A DNA stretch of 64,000 nucleotides from Lytechinus pictus (taxonomy: Eukaryota; Echinodermata; Echinoidea; Temnopleuroida; Toxopneustidae), in assembly GCF_037042905.1 (NCBI RefSeq), contig NC_087258.1:12885501-12949500 (forward strand), given 5' to 3'. The stretch's first letter is position 1. The number at the start of each line of letters is the position of its first letter. Positions 33,974 to 48,800 of this stretch are shown here, in pieces. Made by a program: the position numbers and the translations under genes. A model generated the notes under the pieces. That model worked only from the letters and a program-made list of their open reading frames with translations, was not told where the DNA came from and made no database searches.

Positions 33974-36886
33974 TTAACTGAAGAAATAAGTTGATTTCAA
34001 GACATTGTCGAGATCAAACTCTCCCTTCTGAGGTACATTTTTGACATAATCCTCGATGATCTTCATGTTTCTGCTTCCTCGTTTGAGTTTGGATGTATCC
34101 TGCATTTCCCTATAATATTTAAAAAAAAAAAAAGACAAATAAATCTATCATCTCTCACAAAAATGAAAACAATTGAGCCAAACTATGTCAACCTTCTATG
34201 AGTTGAATATTCAGTTAAGTTAAAAAACAAATGATACCATTCCAAGTGTGATATGTGTTGCGGTTCTTGTGTGATAGCAATTGAACATAAGCTAATCAGA
34301 ACACTCTCTAAATTTGCACAAGATGAAAACAACAAAATGACTGTTTCAAAATAAAAAATTCACAACTTTTCTTTGCATTTCTAGTTATCATCAATTGCTA
34401 TAGTCATGTTAATTTTCTGTAAGTATGAAAATGAAAAATTTAACAATATTCAATCATATTCATCTATTAATTTCATTTTAAAAATAAAATTATATACAAG
34501 AAAATGTGACTGGGGAATTAGAATAAGGGCATATGGCTTGGAAAGAGGAAAAATTACCAATTTGAAGAGCAAAAGATGATTAATGTTGATCTTATGACAA
34601 CAGAGTATCTCTCCAGCTTCATGTGAGGTTAAATGTCATTGCAATCATTGCTATTCTGGGAGATCAGTTGTAAAGGTGTATTTTTATTTCAGCGAAGAAG
34701 GATAAAATCGAGTAATGTTGTGTACTTACAGCTGACCATATTTCTCCACCATGAATTCAGCCAGATTGTCTAAGACTGGTTCTTTGTGTAGCTTTACAAA
34801 CTGGTTCCTACAGATCTACAAAAAAAGACAAAAAATGAGAAATTAATCGGTCACCGTTTCGGCATGTTTTCTCCCTACCACTCGGGTAGTAATCCAGGGC
34901 CCTGTCTTACAAAGAGTTACGATTGATCCAATCAATCGTAACTCTATGGAAATCCATCAGTATCATAATTTTTTTCTCCTGGAAATTTGCACAATTTCCT
35001 TTGTAAACAAAGGAGATCACACCAAATTGTCAAGAAATCAATGAATTTATGGATATACATTCATATCTAGATTAAAAAAAACAAAACATGCATTTTATAT
35101 GTTGATTTTGCTGGCTTTCCATAGTTGCGATTGATCGGATCAATCGCAACTCTTTGTAAGATGGGTCCCGGGTTTTAAATCTACTTCCATCCCTAACTAA
35201 GGGAGTGGCTGGATCATCAGCAGGGTGAAAAGTTGATCGTCAATGAATACGAAATACTTTGAGGCTTCAGTAAAAAACATTTTGGAAATGAGGCATTTAT
35301 ATAAAGAATTTACAGCCATTTTGATTTTTGCACCTCCCTTTTCCAAATACATGGTGTACATTTTGTTAAAATCCTATAGCATTGTTTTTCAATTATCATA
35401 AGTTAATCCAAAATCAAAAGTGAGTTCATAAAATGAAATCTGCTGATGACTTACTTTCCTCATTAAAGATACAAAATGGCTTCTGACCCCAGAGCAATTG
35501 TACAAATACAAGCTAAAGTTTCATAATTGTTGAATGCTACTAATTCATAATTATTGATATGAAAGTGTGATGACTTGAAAGAAAGAAAATTAGAAAATGA
35601 AGATAAATGAATGTGTATAGAAGCATTTCATACCTTGTTCATTTGGTTGACAGAGTTGGCATGGGTCCAGTAACAGTCATGAACAGAAGCAAAAGTGATA
35701 CCAGCTCTGAAAGATAAAACAAAGAAAATAATTGGAACATTATGGAAGAATGATGGCAGAAATCATATTACTACCCTTGTCAAAGCAAACAACAAAACAT
35801 TTTGTTATGGTGATTATACTTTATTTATGGAGGGGGTGAGGATGATCGCTGTGAGTGCGAGGTGAATACCCCATGGGGGGGGGGGGGCGTCATGGTCTAG
35901 TGGCTACGACTCTCGTCTTTCAATAAAAGGGACGTGGGTTCGAATCTCAGCCACGGCGTGTTTTCTTTCAGCAAGACATTTATCAAAATTGTGCTGCACT
36001 CAACCGAGGTGAGGTGAATGGGGTACCCGGCAGGATTAATTCCTTGAATGCAACCCGCACCTTTAGCAGCTGGAGCTACAGCCGGGGTCATATTTAGTAT
36101 GCCATTGAATAGGAAACTAGATAATTGGCACCTCATAAATGCAATATATTATTATTATTATTATTAGTCAGGGGACTAAATTGAATTTAAAATTGAAATG
36201 TGGATGACCGATGGCTCAGAATGGGACACCAGAAATATTGCACCAGTCAAGTCCAATATTGCATGAATTGTACGACAAAGAACTCACCAAATTATCAAGC
36301 GGTTAAGATCAAAGTTTCAAACTATAGTGTAAGTTTTCGCATATTTGTGGATACAAGTTCACGGGATATTTCCTTGTGGTAAATTGCCAATTCGTCTACT
36401 GCCAATATCTCCACTCACCACATGGTCTACCTTCACTTAGTCTAATGCCATTCTTTCCATCAACATTTCGTCCAACAACTATTTGGTCCAATCGTCTAAT
36501 CACCAGTTCGTCTATGACCATTACGTATCATAACCAGTTGGTCTAATGTCCATTTTATTTTCATAAATTTTGTCCAACTAACACTTAGTCTACTTAGACC
36601 AAATGGTACATGGACTAAATGGCTAATGGATCAACCGGTTATTGGACGAAATGGTGAGAAGACGAAATGGCAATTAGACCATGTGGACAGTGGACGAACT
36701 GTTGGTAGACCAAATGATAATAGAACAGTTGGTAGTTGGATGAATTTGCATTAGACCAATTGAAAATAAACCTTCCTTGTTACTTACCTTTGAGAATAGA
36801 GAGATGTAAGCATCATATGAGTTGAGTCAAGGGAATGAATGAAGTTTGGTGGGAATGCATTCTTCTGCTTCATCGTGTCTGGACGT
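33974..36886 (-). CDS. POLRMT: POLRMT exons 25-28: second catalytic aspartate and C-terminus
   Basis: Exon 25 (36788-36886) has [20 protein letters not shown]. Exon 26 (35634-35706) has [15 protein letters not shown] with the second catalytic aspartate D1428. Exon 27 is 34730-34815. Exon 28 (33974-34109) ends [17 protein letters not shown], the family C-terminus. Confidence 0.97.
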
Positions 36887-39800
36887 CTGTAAATATGAAA
36901 GGGAATCAGAGAATTTAGACGTAACATTAATAAAATTTTCATGCAATCACACTGTCAAATTCATGTCAATGAAGCGAAGGCACAGTAGTTCAACTATTTC
37001 TTCCTATATATACAGATATTTGGTAAAGATCAGTAACTAGCCTCTGTAAATCTAACTTTATACAAAATGCATGTTCTCTCAGGCAATATAGTTCACCTAC
37101 TTCTACTGTTAAGGCCTGTCTCTAGCTTCTATAAATCTAACTTCTAAGATGCATTTTTTCCCTTCATACTCTTCCTAAAAACAATTAAAAAAAACAAACA
37201 TTAAAAAATATATTTCACGTTTCCAATCACTAAAATTTCCATTCAACTTTGCTTATATATTTCGTATTAGAACTAAACCCATTGATGACTGAACTGGGTG
37301 GTCTCTGTACGAAGCTACTAGCAATCAATGGGTTACATGCTGACAGTGGTTAGCAAAAACAGTATATCCATGGTAGTGTATCGCACTTACTCATTCTGAC
37401 TATTCCTATCTTCGTGATAGACGTTGCGACCTCCATGGGAGATAAGTTTCAGACTCTTCTTATGATACGGCTGTATGATTGGGAGACCAAGAGGGGTTAC
37501 CCATTCTACCGTCTCGCCAGCCTTAGAGATCAACCAAGCGCTCTCTGTCAGCCAATCCTAAAGATCACGATACAAAGGAAGAAAGAACAAAAAGAATAAG
37601 ACTTGTCTTATGATACTACTGTAAAATGGGAAGATCTAGAGGGGTAACCCATTCTACCATTTCACCCGCCTTAGAGATCAACCAAGTGCTCTCTGTCAAC
37701 CAATCCTAAGATCACGATACAAAGGAAGAAACAGAAAGAATAAGACTTGTCTTATGATACTACTGTAAAATGGGCAGATCTAGAGGGGTAACCCATTCTA
37801 CCGTTTCACATGCCTTTCAGATCAACCAAGCACTCTCGGTCAACCAATCCTAAAGATCTTGATACAAAGAAAGATTGAAGGATTGATCTTAATGAGACAG
37901 GGAGAGGGGAGGGCTGATTCAGGCCCTGATTTCACGATTAATATGTAAAGCCGAATAGCTGGTGCCGCGCAGTGCCATGACATATTTCTTTCAAGTATTG
38001 CACAACTATTGAGACCAAGGATTCATTCTCTTTTAAGAGGGACGGGGTGTACGGAAACCTTTGCTCTCACTTGAAAGAAAATTTATTATAAAACCTAATT
38101 CTCAATTAATTTGAAAAATGATTCAAATTGCTTCACAATCTGTCTAGAAACACAGGGTGGAATTCCGATAATTACAGCAAAGTTTAACCCCAGACTTAAC
38201 ATACACGTTTGTCCACAATTCCACGGAAGGCGAGGTTAGATCTTACTTATTCAATATTAATGAACCCCCCCCCCCCTCACTATTATTTGGGGTTCACTTT
38301 TCTGCGCAGGTTGAGAACAATCTACACTTGGTGAATGAGTTGACAACTGGCACTGTATAAATTTGGTTTAATATAACCTAGAGTTAAATTATTTAGCGCT
38401 GAGATTAGGGTAGAATCTCTTAGGACTGCAAAACTCGAGTTTAACTTAAACTCTGGTCTAAAGTTGTGGTTTATCGACAGAAAAACAATTGTGAAAGGTA
38501 TCTCTAAGAGTACAAGTTCAATTTTTCAGCTCATTTGTCACTCAAATCCTTCATAACTGACTGGGAATAATTAGTGAAACAGTTCTCTTTATCATTAAAA
38601 CATGAGGAAAGAGCCAAGTGAAGATAGGAAACATATGATGTGAGTGCAATTTTGAATTTTTGGCTTCCAATAATTTTAAACTCAGAGTTAGACCTGGGCA
38701 TTAGTCAAACCGCGCTTTTGAATACGGGCCATTCTGATCTAAAAAATATGCTTTGACTGAGGTGATTTATGGAAGGGCAACTTAAGCATACTGTACAGTG
38801 CGTCCCACAAAAAACGAAACCGAGATTTATCGATGATTTATCATAACTTAATAACAAATACAATAGACAAATGACATACCATTGTAAAGCTTAGAATCTC
38901 CTCTTTCATCTGAAATTACTAAGATTATTTCTCATTCACGCATGAGTGAGCAAAAACAATTTGAAGAGGGGATACCAAAAAGTCATTTGGCGGGCTGTAT
39001 CTGGGTTTCAAAACGAAAACCACATTTTTAAAAAGTTCAATATCTGCTCTTTAATTTGATACCTCAATTACAGAAAATTGTCAAAAAATAACAAAGTTCT
39101 GGTTATTTGAAATAAGGCTTGAATTTCAATAATTTCATAAAATGAAGAGGTTTTACAGGCTAGCGTTCAAACTCACTCGACACTCCGTTTTGTTGACGAT
39201 CAGCCATGCATTAAGTCTTTTGTTAACCATGCGATAGCGTCTGTGGGAAACCGGTGAAAACACGTTTATTTAATGAAATTATGGAAATACAAGCATTGTT
39301 TCGAGGGATCATAACTTTTTTACCTTTTGACCATTTTTTGTGATTAAGGTATCAAATAAAAGAGCAGATATTGAACTTTTTAGGCATGTGATTTTCTTTT
39401 TGAAATTCAGATACCCCCCGCCAAATGAGTTTTTGGTATCCTTTCTTCAAATTGTTTTTGCTCACTCATGCGTGAATGAGGAATAATATAAGTAATATCA
39501 GATGAAAGAGGTGATTCTAAGCTTTACATTGATAGGTCATTTATCTATTGTATTTGTGATTAAGTTATGATAAATCGTCGTTTAATCTCGGTTTCGTTTT
39601 TTCTGGGACGCACTGTATAGTACCACTTATGAGGTTTTGGAATTACATGTACCTGTATTTCTCTGGTCTTTGTAAACATCTTTCTAAGACTCTGAAAGAC
39701 TTTGAGTGTGATGTAGCCAGCAGCAAACCATTTCTGATCCATGGTGAGGTCATCTTCTTCCCTGAGCTGCTTGAGGATCTGACGCCGGCCGCCATAGGAT

Positions 39801-42800
39801 GTAACACCATACACCACTGTCATTACAGTCTGCTTCACAACCTGGAAAGGTGTAATGATATTGATAAGAAAACATGACACTATTCACTAACACCAAAAGA
39901 GTAACACTATACACCACAGTTATGACAATCTGCTTCAAAACCTGTGAAGGTGTACTGATATGGATTATAATGGAATATAACACATTTCACAAACACCAAA
40001 ACCAATAACACCATACACCACTATGATGACAGTCTGCTTAACAAACTGGAAAGGTGTATCAATATTGATTATGACAAAAAATGACACCACTAACACCTTC
40101 TCCAACACCAAAGCAAAAATCATACACAATTGTCAGGACAGCCTGCTTTACAACCTGTAAAGTTGTTATGATATTGATTATAATAAAACATGACACTATT
40201 CACTAACATCATGACCTGTAACACCATACACCAATGTTACGACAGTCTGCTTCACAACTGGGAAAGGTGTAATTATATGGATTATAACAAAACATACCTG
40301 TAACACCATTAATACCTTCACCAACACCACAGCCAACAACATAAACACCACTAATGATTAGACACCATCACTATCTCACTATCAGTGAGAGTAACACCAT
40401 CAAACAACAGCAACAGCACAAACTCCTTCCAAAACAATTATATTAATAATAACACCAAAACCGACATTAGCACCAACATGAACAAGTTACCATACCAGCA
40501 TTAACACCAATGAAAACACCTTTCCCACTAACAAGTCCACCATTACCATTAGCAACACCTATACTAACAGACATCAACACCATTATCAACATCAAAATGA
40601 ACACCACCATCACTTCAATCGATAACAGAACATGCTCACAATGTATCTAGTCAATGAGGTTTGAAACTCTCTACAATTAAATTAATTTCTTACATTTCTC
40701 TTGATGTGCCCAGCAAGGGCCTGCGCAATCTTGTTTCCTTTCTCTGCGTCTTGTCTTCGTAGCTCCTCAACCTATAAGAGAGACAAAGACAACATCAAAA
40801 TGTAAAGATCATAACTAGACACACGGTTCGACCACACATATTACGTTTGCATCATACATCACTTTTGCTGTTTATCATTAAACTCATATTTCTTTTTACC
40901 TTTTGTCTATCAAAAACTGATACCACATATATTTGTTTATTTGCTAATGTTTCAAAGCATTACGACGGTAAATATAGTAACTTTATCAACGATGTCAATG
41001 AAATATGAATCACACCACTGGTGGATCGGGGGGGGGGGCACAGCTGGCTTGTGCCCCCCATAATTAAAATTTCGAATGTAAAAATGCTGTTAAAACACAC
41101 GTGTGCTCCTCCCCCTTTTGAAAGTGAAGACCCTTTTTTTTTTGCTTGTCAATTTTTTCGTGGATATTTCGAAATGTCCTTTTTCATTTTTGGGTGATTT
41201 TTCCTTGGGAAAATGTGCCCCACCCCCTTTGGAAAATCCTGGATCCGCCCCTGAATCACACAGACAACATGGCTGAACAGCAACCTGACTGAAACACCAA
41301 TTTTCAGTTTGAATAAACCATGCTGCCATTTCCATAAAATATGTTATAAATCCAGTCTTACCATCTGAGCCACCCCACTGTAGACATCCTGCGGTACATC
41401 AAAGGGATGAAGGTTGACCTGCTGAGCTCCGACCAGATCACGTCCCAAGGCAGCATAGTGCTGAAGACCATTACATGAACCGTCCTGTACGAGTGACGCA
41501 TGAACAAAAATGGTAGAACTTATCATTATTTGTTTCAACTTAAAACCCCAGGCCTACACTTTTACCTCAGTAACTCACCTAGGCTTTGCAAAGAAAGCAT
41601 TTGAAAACATAGTTTTATATATCATATTTCAATTTACTTGATGATTTTGTTAGCTAGATGTAAATGGATCCCCTGTAAGAATATGATTCATCCACTTATG
41701 ATTATTACCAATCAAAGATTTAGGGGTGGGGAACAAAAGGGGCGTGTTCACTCTAGTTTCCCTATACGTTTTTTGCTTGTCCAAAGTCTTTTTGACGGGA
41801 AACTGGCTCCATGAGCGGAGACCTGTGATCTCTGTTTTGATGGGGGAAAGTGCCTCTGATGATGGTAAAATCAGACATTTCAAATCATTTGAATGAATAA
41901 CATTCTAACCTGATGTATTGGGAGGTGGCTGATGTACGATGCAGGGTCACCTGACCTTATCGCCTTGGTAAGCTCCATACACGAAGCTAACGTCTGCCAT
42001 TGCTCGTCAGATTTCTGCCACCACTTGTTGCCCTAGAAACCAATCAACGATCGATCACTTTGAGAATACCATCCCCATTCACCACAAGAATATCCTCATT
42101 TTGTTTGTAACTTGAACAGGAAGCTGTTAACGATAAATCAAATCTATCTGCATGCCAAATGTACTTGGCGATCATAATCACTTTCTTGTTAATTTCATAT
42201 ATGGCAAAGCAATTTGAATAAGTCAAGGCATTAATACCAAACTGGGAGAAAGAATCAAATTTGCCGCATTCGTTGCTTGGGACAAGAAGATTAATTTCTA
42301 TATCCATCAAAGTGATTTAATTTTCAGTAACATAATACACAGTTGACCTTAATCTTCAATAAGCTGGTTCGTTTCAAGTGGCACAGTATTGGCCATATCT
42401 GTGATGTTCTTTGAATGAACACTAGCTAAATGGTTAAAAACTCATTTTAATTATATCAACTTACATCAAGAGGTCTATCAGCTGAGTCTATAATCTCATC
42501 CATCATATCATGAGCATACTGAAGCCTTTCTTCAACAGCACATCTATACAATAAGAAATAAATAAAAGAAAGAGCAAACTTAGCCATTATTGTAGAAACC
42601 ATTGAAACCTTGATTGTGACTGGCTGCTGAGCCACGTTTCCGTAGGAGCTACATAAATGTGGCAGTTAGCATAGTTGTAACTCTTTATAAAATGGGTCAA
42701 AGATCTCTTCATTCAACGAAAATAGACTTTATATCAGTGTGTGTGTGTATTTGAGTTTTGTTAGACGTGTGTCAATCAGATATGATTATTTACGTCTGGG

Positions 42801-45800
42801 ACCGACCTTTAACGTCACCATCCGAAAGACGTGACCAGGGCTCGAACCTCTGCATCAATTTGTAACTTCCCCACACAGCTTGGATTACAGGCACACGCCA
42901 CAATGCACGCCACAACGTCCCAGTGGGACATGTTGTCCTCATTTCAGCTCTGAAGCAAGGTACACGATTAACTAATTAAATTACTGAATGCAATAATAAA
43001 TCTTGGAATTCTCCCAAAGTGAGAGTTGGTCCATAAAAATAGAGGTAAAACAATAGATGTGAATACTGTATGGCTCCTAACAATGGTTGTAATGATTACA
43101 TTTCGGCATATACTGTTATGACAGAAATATGATCCAAATATAAGGCAGGACATTTTTCTCCAGCACTATATATGAATCTATTCCATTTAAAATATCAAAG
43201 TTTCTCACCTTTTCTTATGGCCAGTAAGGTTGACAAGGTGAATTTTCAACCATCTAAATCCCTCCTCACCCAGGGGTCTCCCCCGGGCAAATAATAGAAG
43301 ACTCCTGGTGACATCACTGCCAAAATGATTGAAGTGGGGTGGGCAGGGGTAGACCCGACCACGGAAATCCATGTTGTGAGGGAACCACACAATTTCATCC
43401 CGAACCTGGAACAAACAAAATATTTGTTGAATTGCCAGAATTGAAAATATTTCTTATTTGACTTTTGCAGTCTAATCAAAACACAAATTTTTTTTCCGCT
43501 CAAAACATTTTAAAGATATTTGTGCAAATTTGAGTAAAATAGGCATGTAAAATAGACATTAATCGTGATGGCATGTCACCCAAATTTTATTAGCTTGATG
43601 TTATCATTCTCTGATTTTGTTGGATGAAATCACATCTTAAAAATGTTACAATTAATGTACTTTTCTCCACATCGATTTTGCTATCTACAGTAAAGTTCCA
43701 CAAAAAAGAAATCTTATTCTTTTACTGAGTATGGTAATTTAAGATGGCTGCTTTTCTTCTGACTTTAATAAGTACACTTTTAGATAATGTACATGTACAG
43801 TAATATACAGTAATCTGAAGGACTTCACTCTTATTCAAAACCATGGCCATATGCAGTGGGGGGGGGGGGGCAGTCCCCCTCGAAATTTTCAAAAAAACCT
43901 CCCTTTTTACTGACAATTTTCACATGCACAATATCCTTCGATTTCACTTTAGAAAATGCAAAAGCACCCCATGACAAGCTCGGTCACTGCACTCCCTCGC
44001 TTTCAAGTTTCTTTGAATATTTTTACAGGTCTTGCCCCCCATGAAAAAAATTCTGCTTACGGCCATGTTCGAAAACTTAAACATAAAAATATGCTACATG
44101 GGTAAATGCTGAAAAAATGTACAGCAAAAGTGGAAAATAAATAAGGAAGCAAGTTTCTTTACACCTTTGCTAGTCATAGATATATCCATGAAAGTCAATA
44201 AAAGAAAACTTAAAAATCAATTTTCACCTTGTCTGCTATAGAAAGCTTGTACAACATATCCATCCTCAAGGAATGCATTTCAGCTTGTAGTTTACGTGCT
44301 GCTGCCCTCTCTCGGTGAACCTGAGCCAGCTCCTCTCGAGAGATATCACTAAACATAAACACCACATTGCATGAAAAAATATATTTAGGGACTTTGATGG
44401 CAATAGTCAGCATTTATGTACAGATGTTACTTCACATTATCAATCAAATCAATCAGTTGTTGGATGCCATATTATAACTTAAGAGTAAAAAGAATGCACA
44501 AAGATACAAAGGTAAAAAGATATTTCAAAATGGACTCAACAATTTTACAATACGATTCCTTTGCCTATTGATGAGTAAGAGAAATGTTACCTTGCTAATT
44601 ATTGGTGGTAAATTCTTCACTTGTTTTTTAACATGCATGTAATTGGGTTTTTACAAACCTGTAATAACCAGATATGAATGTTTGTGATGATGATGATGAT
44701 GATGAATTGATGATGATGCAGTGATGATGATGATCACAGTGATGCTACTGCTGATGATAATGTTGATGATTGTGATGATGATGATGATGATGAATTGATG
44801 ATGATGCAGTGATGATGATTGATGATAGTGATGCTACTGCTGCTGATGATGATAATGTTGATGATTGTGATGATGATGAGGAGGAGGATGAGGGTCATAA
44901 TGAAGAAGATGATGATAGCGATGCTGCTGGTACTGATGATAATAATGAAGATGACAATGATGATGGTGATGATGAAAATGGTGATGACAGTGATGTATAT
45001 GACGATCACAATGATAATGATGGTGATGATGATGATGATTATGGTTATATAGAAATGACAATTCTGGAGATAATGATGAGGAGGATGGTGATGATGATGA
45101 AAGTGATGACACTGCTGATGATGATAATGTTGATGATGGTGATGATGATGGCGATGGTAGTGATAATATCTTGATGTTGTGATTAGGTTTACTTACCTTG
45201 TTATCCTAGGTGGTAATTGGCAAGCTGAGGCTGGTTGAGGTACATCAAGATCTTTACTTCCATTATTCCTAAATACTGATATCACTGTATCCAGAACCTA
45301 TTTACAAAGAAATCAAAACAAATTATACATCAGATGAGTGTTAGAAGAAAAGCTTGTAAAAATAGAAGAAAAAAAATAATAAAAAACGTTGGTTAAAGTT
45401 TGAGGAAAATCCATTAACGATTAAGAAAGTTATTAGAATTTTAAGTTTTGGATTTGTGACGTCAAAAATGAGCAGCTGTCCCATATGTTATGTAATATAA
45501 AATGCACAAAATTTATTTTTTATGGTTCGTGATCACTTATTTTTGTTTTCTTTTTTTTGAACGGGTGGGAAATGATTTGTTTATTGACATACTGAAGGTA
45601 CAGTAAAAAGCATTATCAATTTTCTGAGAAAATGACATTTCATTAATTTCTTTTACCATACGATATGTAGGGAAGGTGCTCGCATATGACGTCACAAATC
45701 AAATAATTAAAATTCTAATAACATTTTAATTCTTTGATGGATTTTTCTCAAACATTTGGCAATATGTTTTATTAGTATTTCTGCTGTTTTTACAATAAAT

Positions 45801-48800
45801 TTCTTGTCAGGGTGAACTTCCCTGGTAAAGGAGTAAGATAGCAAAACAGCAGATATTACTGAATATCAAACAGCATGTTAAAAATAAAAATTATTGTCAT
45901 ACCAATATAGGATACTGATATAATTTGACATATCACTACCATATCACTATCCTATCATGAGAGCCTTGTAAGAAGACATATCTAATATGTTGTTACCATG
46001 GCATTGCAATACCAGACACATAAACAAAATATATATATATGTTGTAAATGTCTGAACACCAGGAGCAATGTGTGTGCTCGGAAGGAGGAAGCAGTTTACA
46101 AATCTCCCTCACTCATTTCTCTCTTTGATTTCCATGATATGCACTTGACAGTCATATCATAATATTAGCATCTGGCTTAAGCTGGGCTTACCAGTATGTA
46201 CATTTTCCACTCCTTGTGGAGTATTCCAGCTATTATACTTACAGGCTGATTGATGATCCAAGGCACAGTACTGAGTTGATTGAGGGCATCTAGGATGGGG
46301 TACAGTTCTTGGGATGGAGTCTTCTCTAATAAGTCTTGGTGTTGATGAGCTCCGTCTTTGCTACGCATGATCTTAGCTGTATGGAGAGATAGAAATCACC
46401 AAGAAATATGATTTTGATGTTACTGTGATTATGTTTCTTATCACTGGCCATGTGAACAAAGATCATCACTGCCACTAACAAGTGGAAGGCCTCTGGCAGT
46501 CTCGCCTGCATTACGCAATGTAATATAGCAGCAGTGCTAACTTTGAAAACTACTATAAAATAATCATTCACAAAAACACCATTCATATAATGACATAATA
46601 CCACATTCATTGACCATAAATGACATTTGAACGGTGACTTAAGACTTGTCAACTACACCCATGTCCACATTTTATTCACTCTATCCATAAACTTTGATGG
46701 CAATTCAACAATTACCCCAACATGGCCTAAGTTTATTGACCTTAACTGACCTTTGACCTTGGTTTTGTGACCTGAAACTCACAGGGGATGTTCAGTGATA
46801 CTTGATTACTCTTGTATCCCAAGTTTGATGAACTAGATCCATAAACTTTCATAGTTAGGATGGTAATTCAACAAATACCCCCAACATGGCCAAAGTTTAT
46901 TGACCTTTAATGACCTTTGACCATGGTCATGTGACCTGAAACTCGTACAGGATGTTCAGTGATACTTGATTACTCTTGTATCCCAAGTTTTATGAACTAG
47001 ATCCATAAACTTTCATAGTTAGGATGGTAATTCAACAAATACCCCCAACATGGCCAAAGTTTATTGACCTTTGACCTTGGTCATGTGACCTGAAACTCAG
47101 GCAGGATGTTCAGTAATACTTGATTGACCTTATGTCCAAGTTTCATGAACTAGGTCCATATACTTTCTAAGTTATGATGTCATTTCAAAAACTTAACCTT
47201 AGGTTAAGATTTGATGTTGACGCCGCCGTCGCCGTCGGAAAAGCGGCGCCTGTAGTCTCGCTCTGCTATGCAGGCGAGACAAAAACTCATAGCACAGAGG
47301 GAATCTGTTCACACGACTGTCAATATTTGACATTACAAAGATAAGAGGATAAGCACCAAACCCCACTTAGTTTATATTCATACTACCAGCCATGTGAACA
47401 ACAATCATTAACACCATTAAAGACACATGGCACAAAAAGATTCTCTTCACACAACCGGCAATAAAAGTGAGAGTTTCAACAGTCCTTACTAGAGTTAAGA
47501 GGATAAGCACCAAACATCACTTAGATTATATTCATATCACCAGCCATGTGAACAAAGATCATTAACACCATTAAAGAAACATGGCACAAAAAGATTCTCT
47601 TCACACAACCGACAATACACAAAAAAGTGAGAGTTTCAACAGTACTTACTAGAGCTAAGAGGATAAGCACCAAACCTAACAGATGTCCATGGGATTGGTG
47701 GGGTTAACATTGGAAGCATATTGGTATCAAACACGAGGTTTGGATCCTTGGCTGTCTGGAAGAGATCTACCAATGTAGGATGAGGCTGTATCAGAAATAA
47801 ATAAATGAACAAAAAGTATTATTTTCATCAGCTTAATTTCAAGATATATTAGAGAGTCGCACTACTCATATGCTACGGAAATAGAGAAGAGAATCAATTA
47901 TTTTACATTATCTACCTTGATGAATCCGACATGTTTGAAGCTCCTGTATGTATACATGTGATAAAGGGCAGGAATCCATTGCCTGTTGGTAAAAAAAAAA
48001 GTTCAAGAAAATTTAAACAAATGATTTGATCTACAGTCCATTCTTTTCCTTTAAAATTTTATCTAATGATTTGCATCATTCAAGTTGGGGAAAGTGATGC
48101 ATTATTATGAAATATATATATGTTTTGAATCTGAATTGAAATAGACACAGCTTGGTGAAATAAATGCAGGAAGTTTTAATCATGAAAAAAAAACCAATGA
48201 ATTGTTCATTATCATAGTATCATATCTAGGCTAATAGCTGTCAACATAAGACCCATTTAATGAAATCTAACCTCCCTCGAGTGAACAAATATTTCAGAAA
48301 AAGGATCCTACTCAAATTTTGTTAAACATTGCAATTATATTCATTGAGAATGCACATCTTTTGCATTAAAGACTCTCTACTCATATCAAGCTATCATAAA
48401 CATGGTAAGAATTTAACTATCAATTGCCTGATCATCAGACATATTCTTTTTATTCAATTGATAGTTAGCACGTGTACACATAATAAGGTACAGGTATCAT
48501 AAGGACATGTCACCATGTCTACTAACAAAATCCTTACAGAAGCCCTTACAGCAAGCCACTAGAAGGCAAGGCAAGGTTTTGAACAATCATCTTAGAACCA
48601 TTTTCGGTAACAGGACAATTTTTGGGAGTAGCAAGGCAGTTATAGTGGGCAATTTACTTTCATCCCATCGGGAAAATGCAAACCCCGATTTACAGAGAAT
48701 TTGCATATGACAACTTTATGACTTACTTTTCAGGTTTGTTGTTGTTCATGTTTGCATCTATCTTGATTTCTCTCAGCATCATGTCCGCTAGTAATGTACC

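Noticed and set aside
35887-35960. Possible tRNA gene
   Set aside because: A- and B-box-like words are present but there is no paired acceptor stem, and a SINE body follows that recurs elsewhere.
37414-37599. Plus-strand frame [13 protein letters not shown]
   Set aside because: Antisense of POLRMT exon 24.
44734-45174. Stop-free frames on both strands with poly-I, poly-M, poly-D or poly-H
   Set aside because: Produced by the GATGAT microsatellite.
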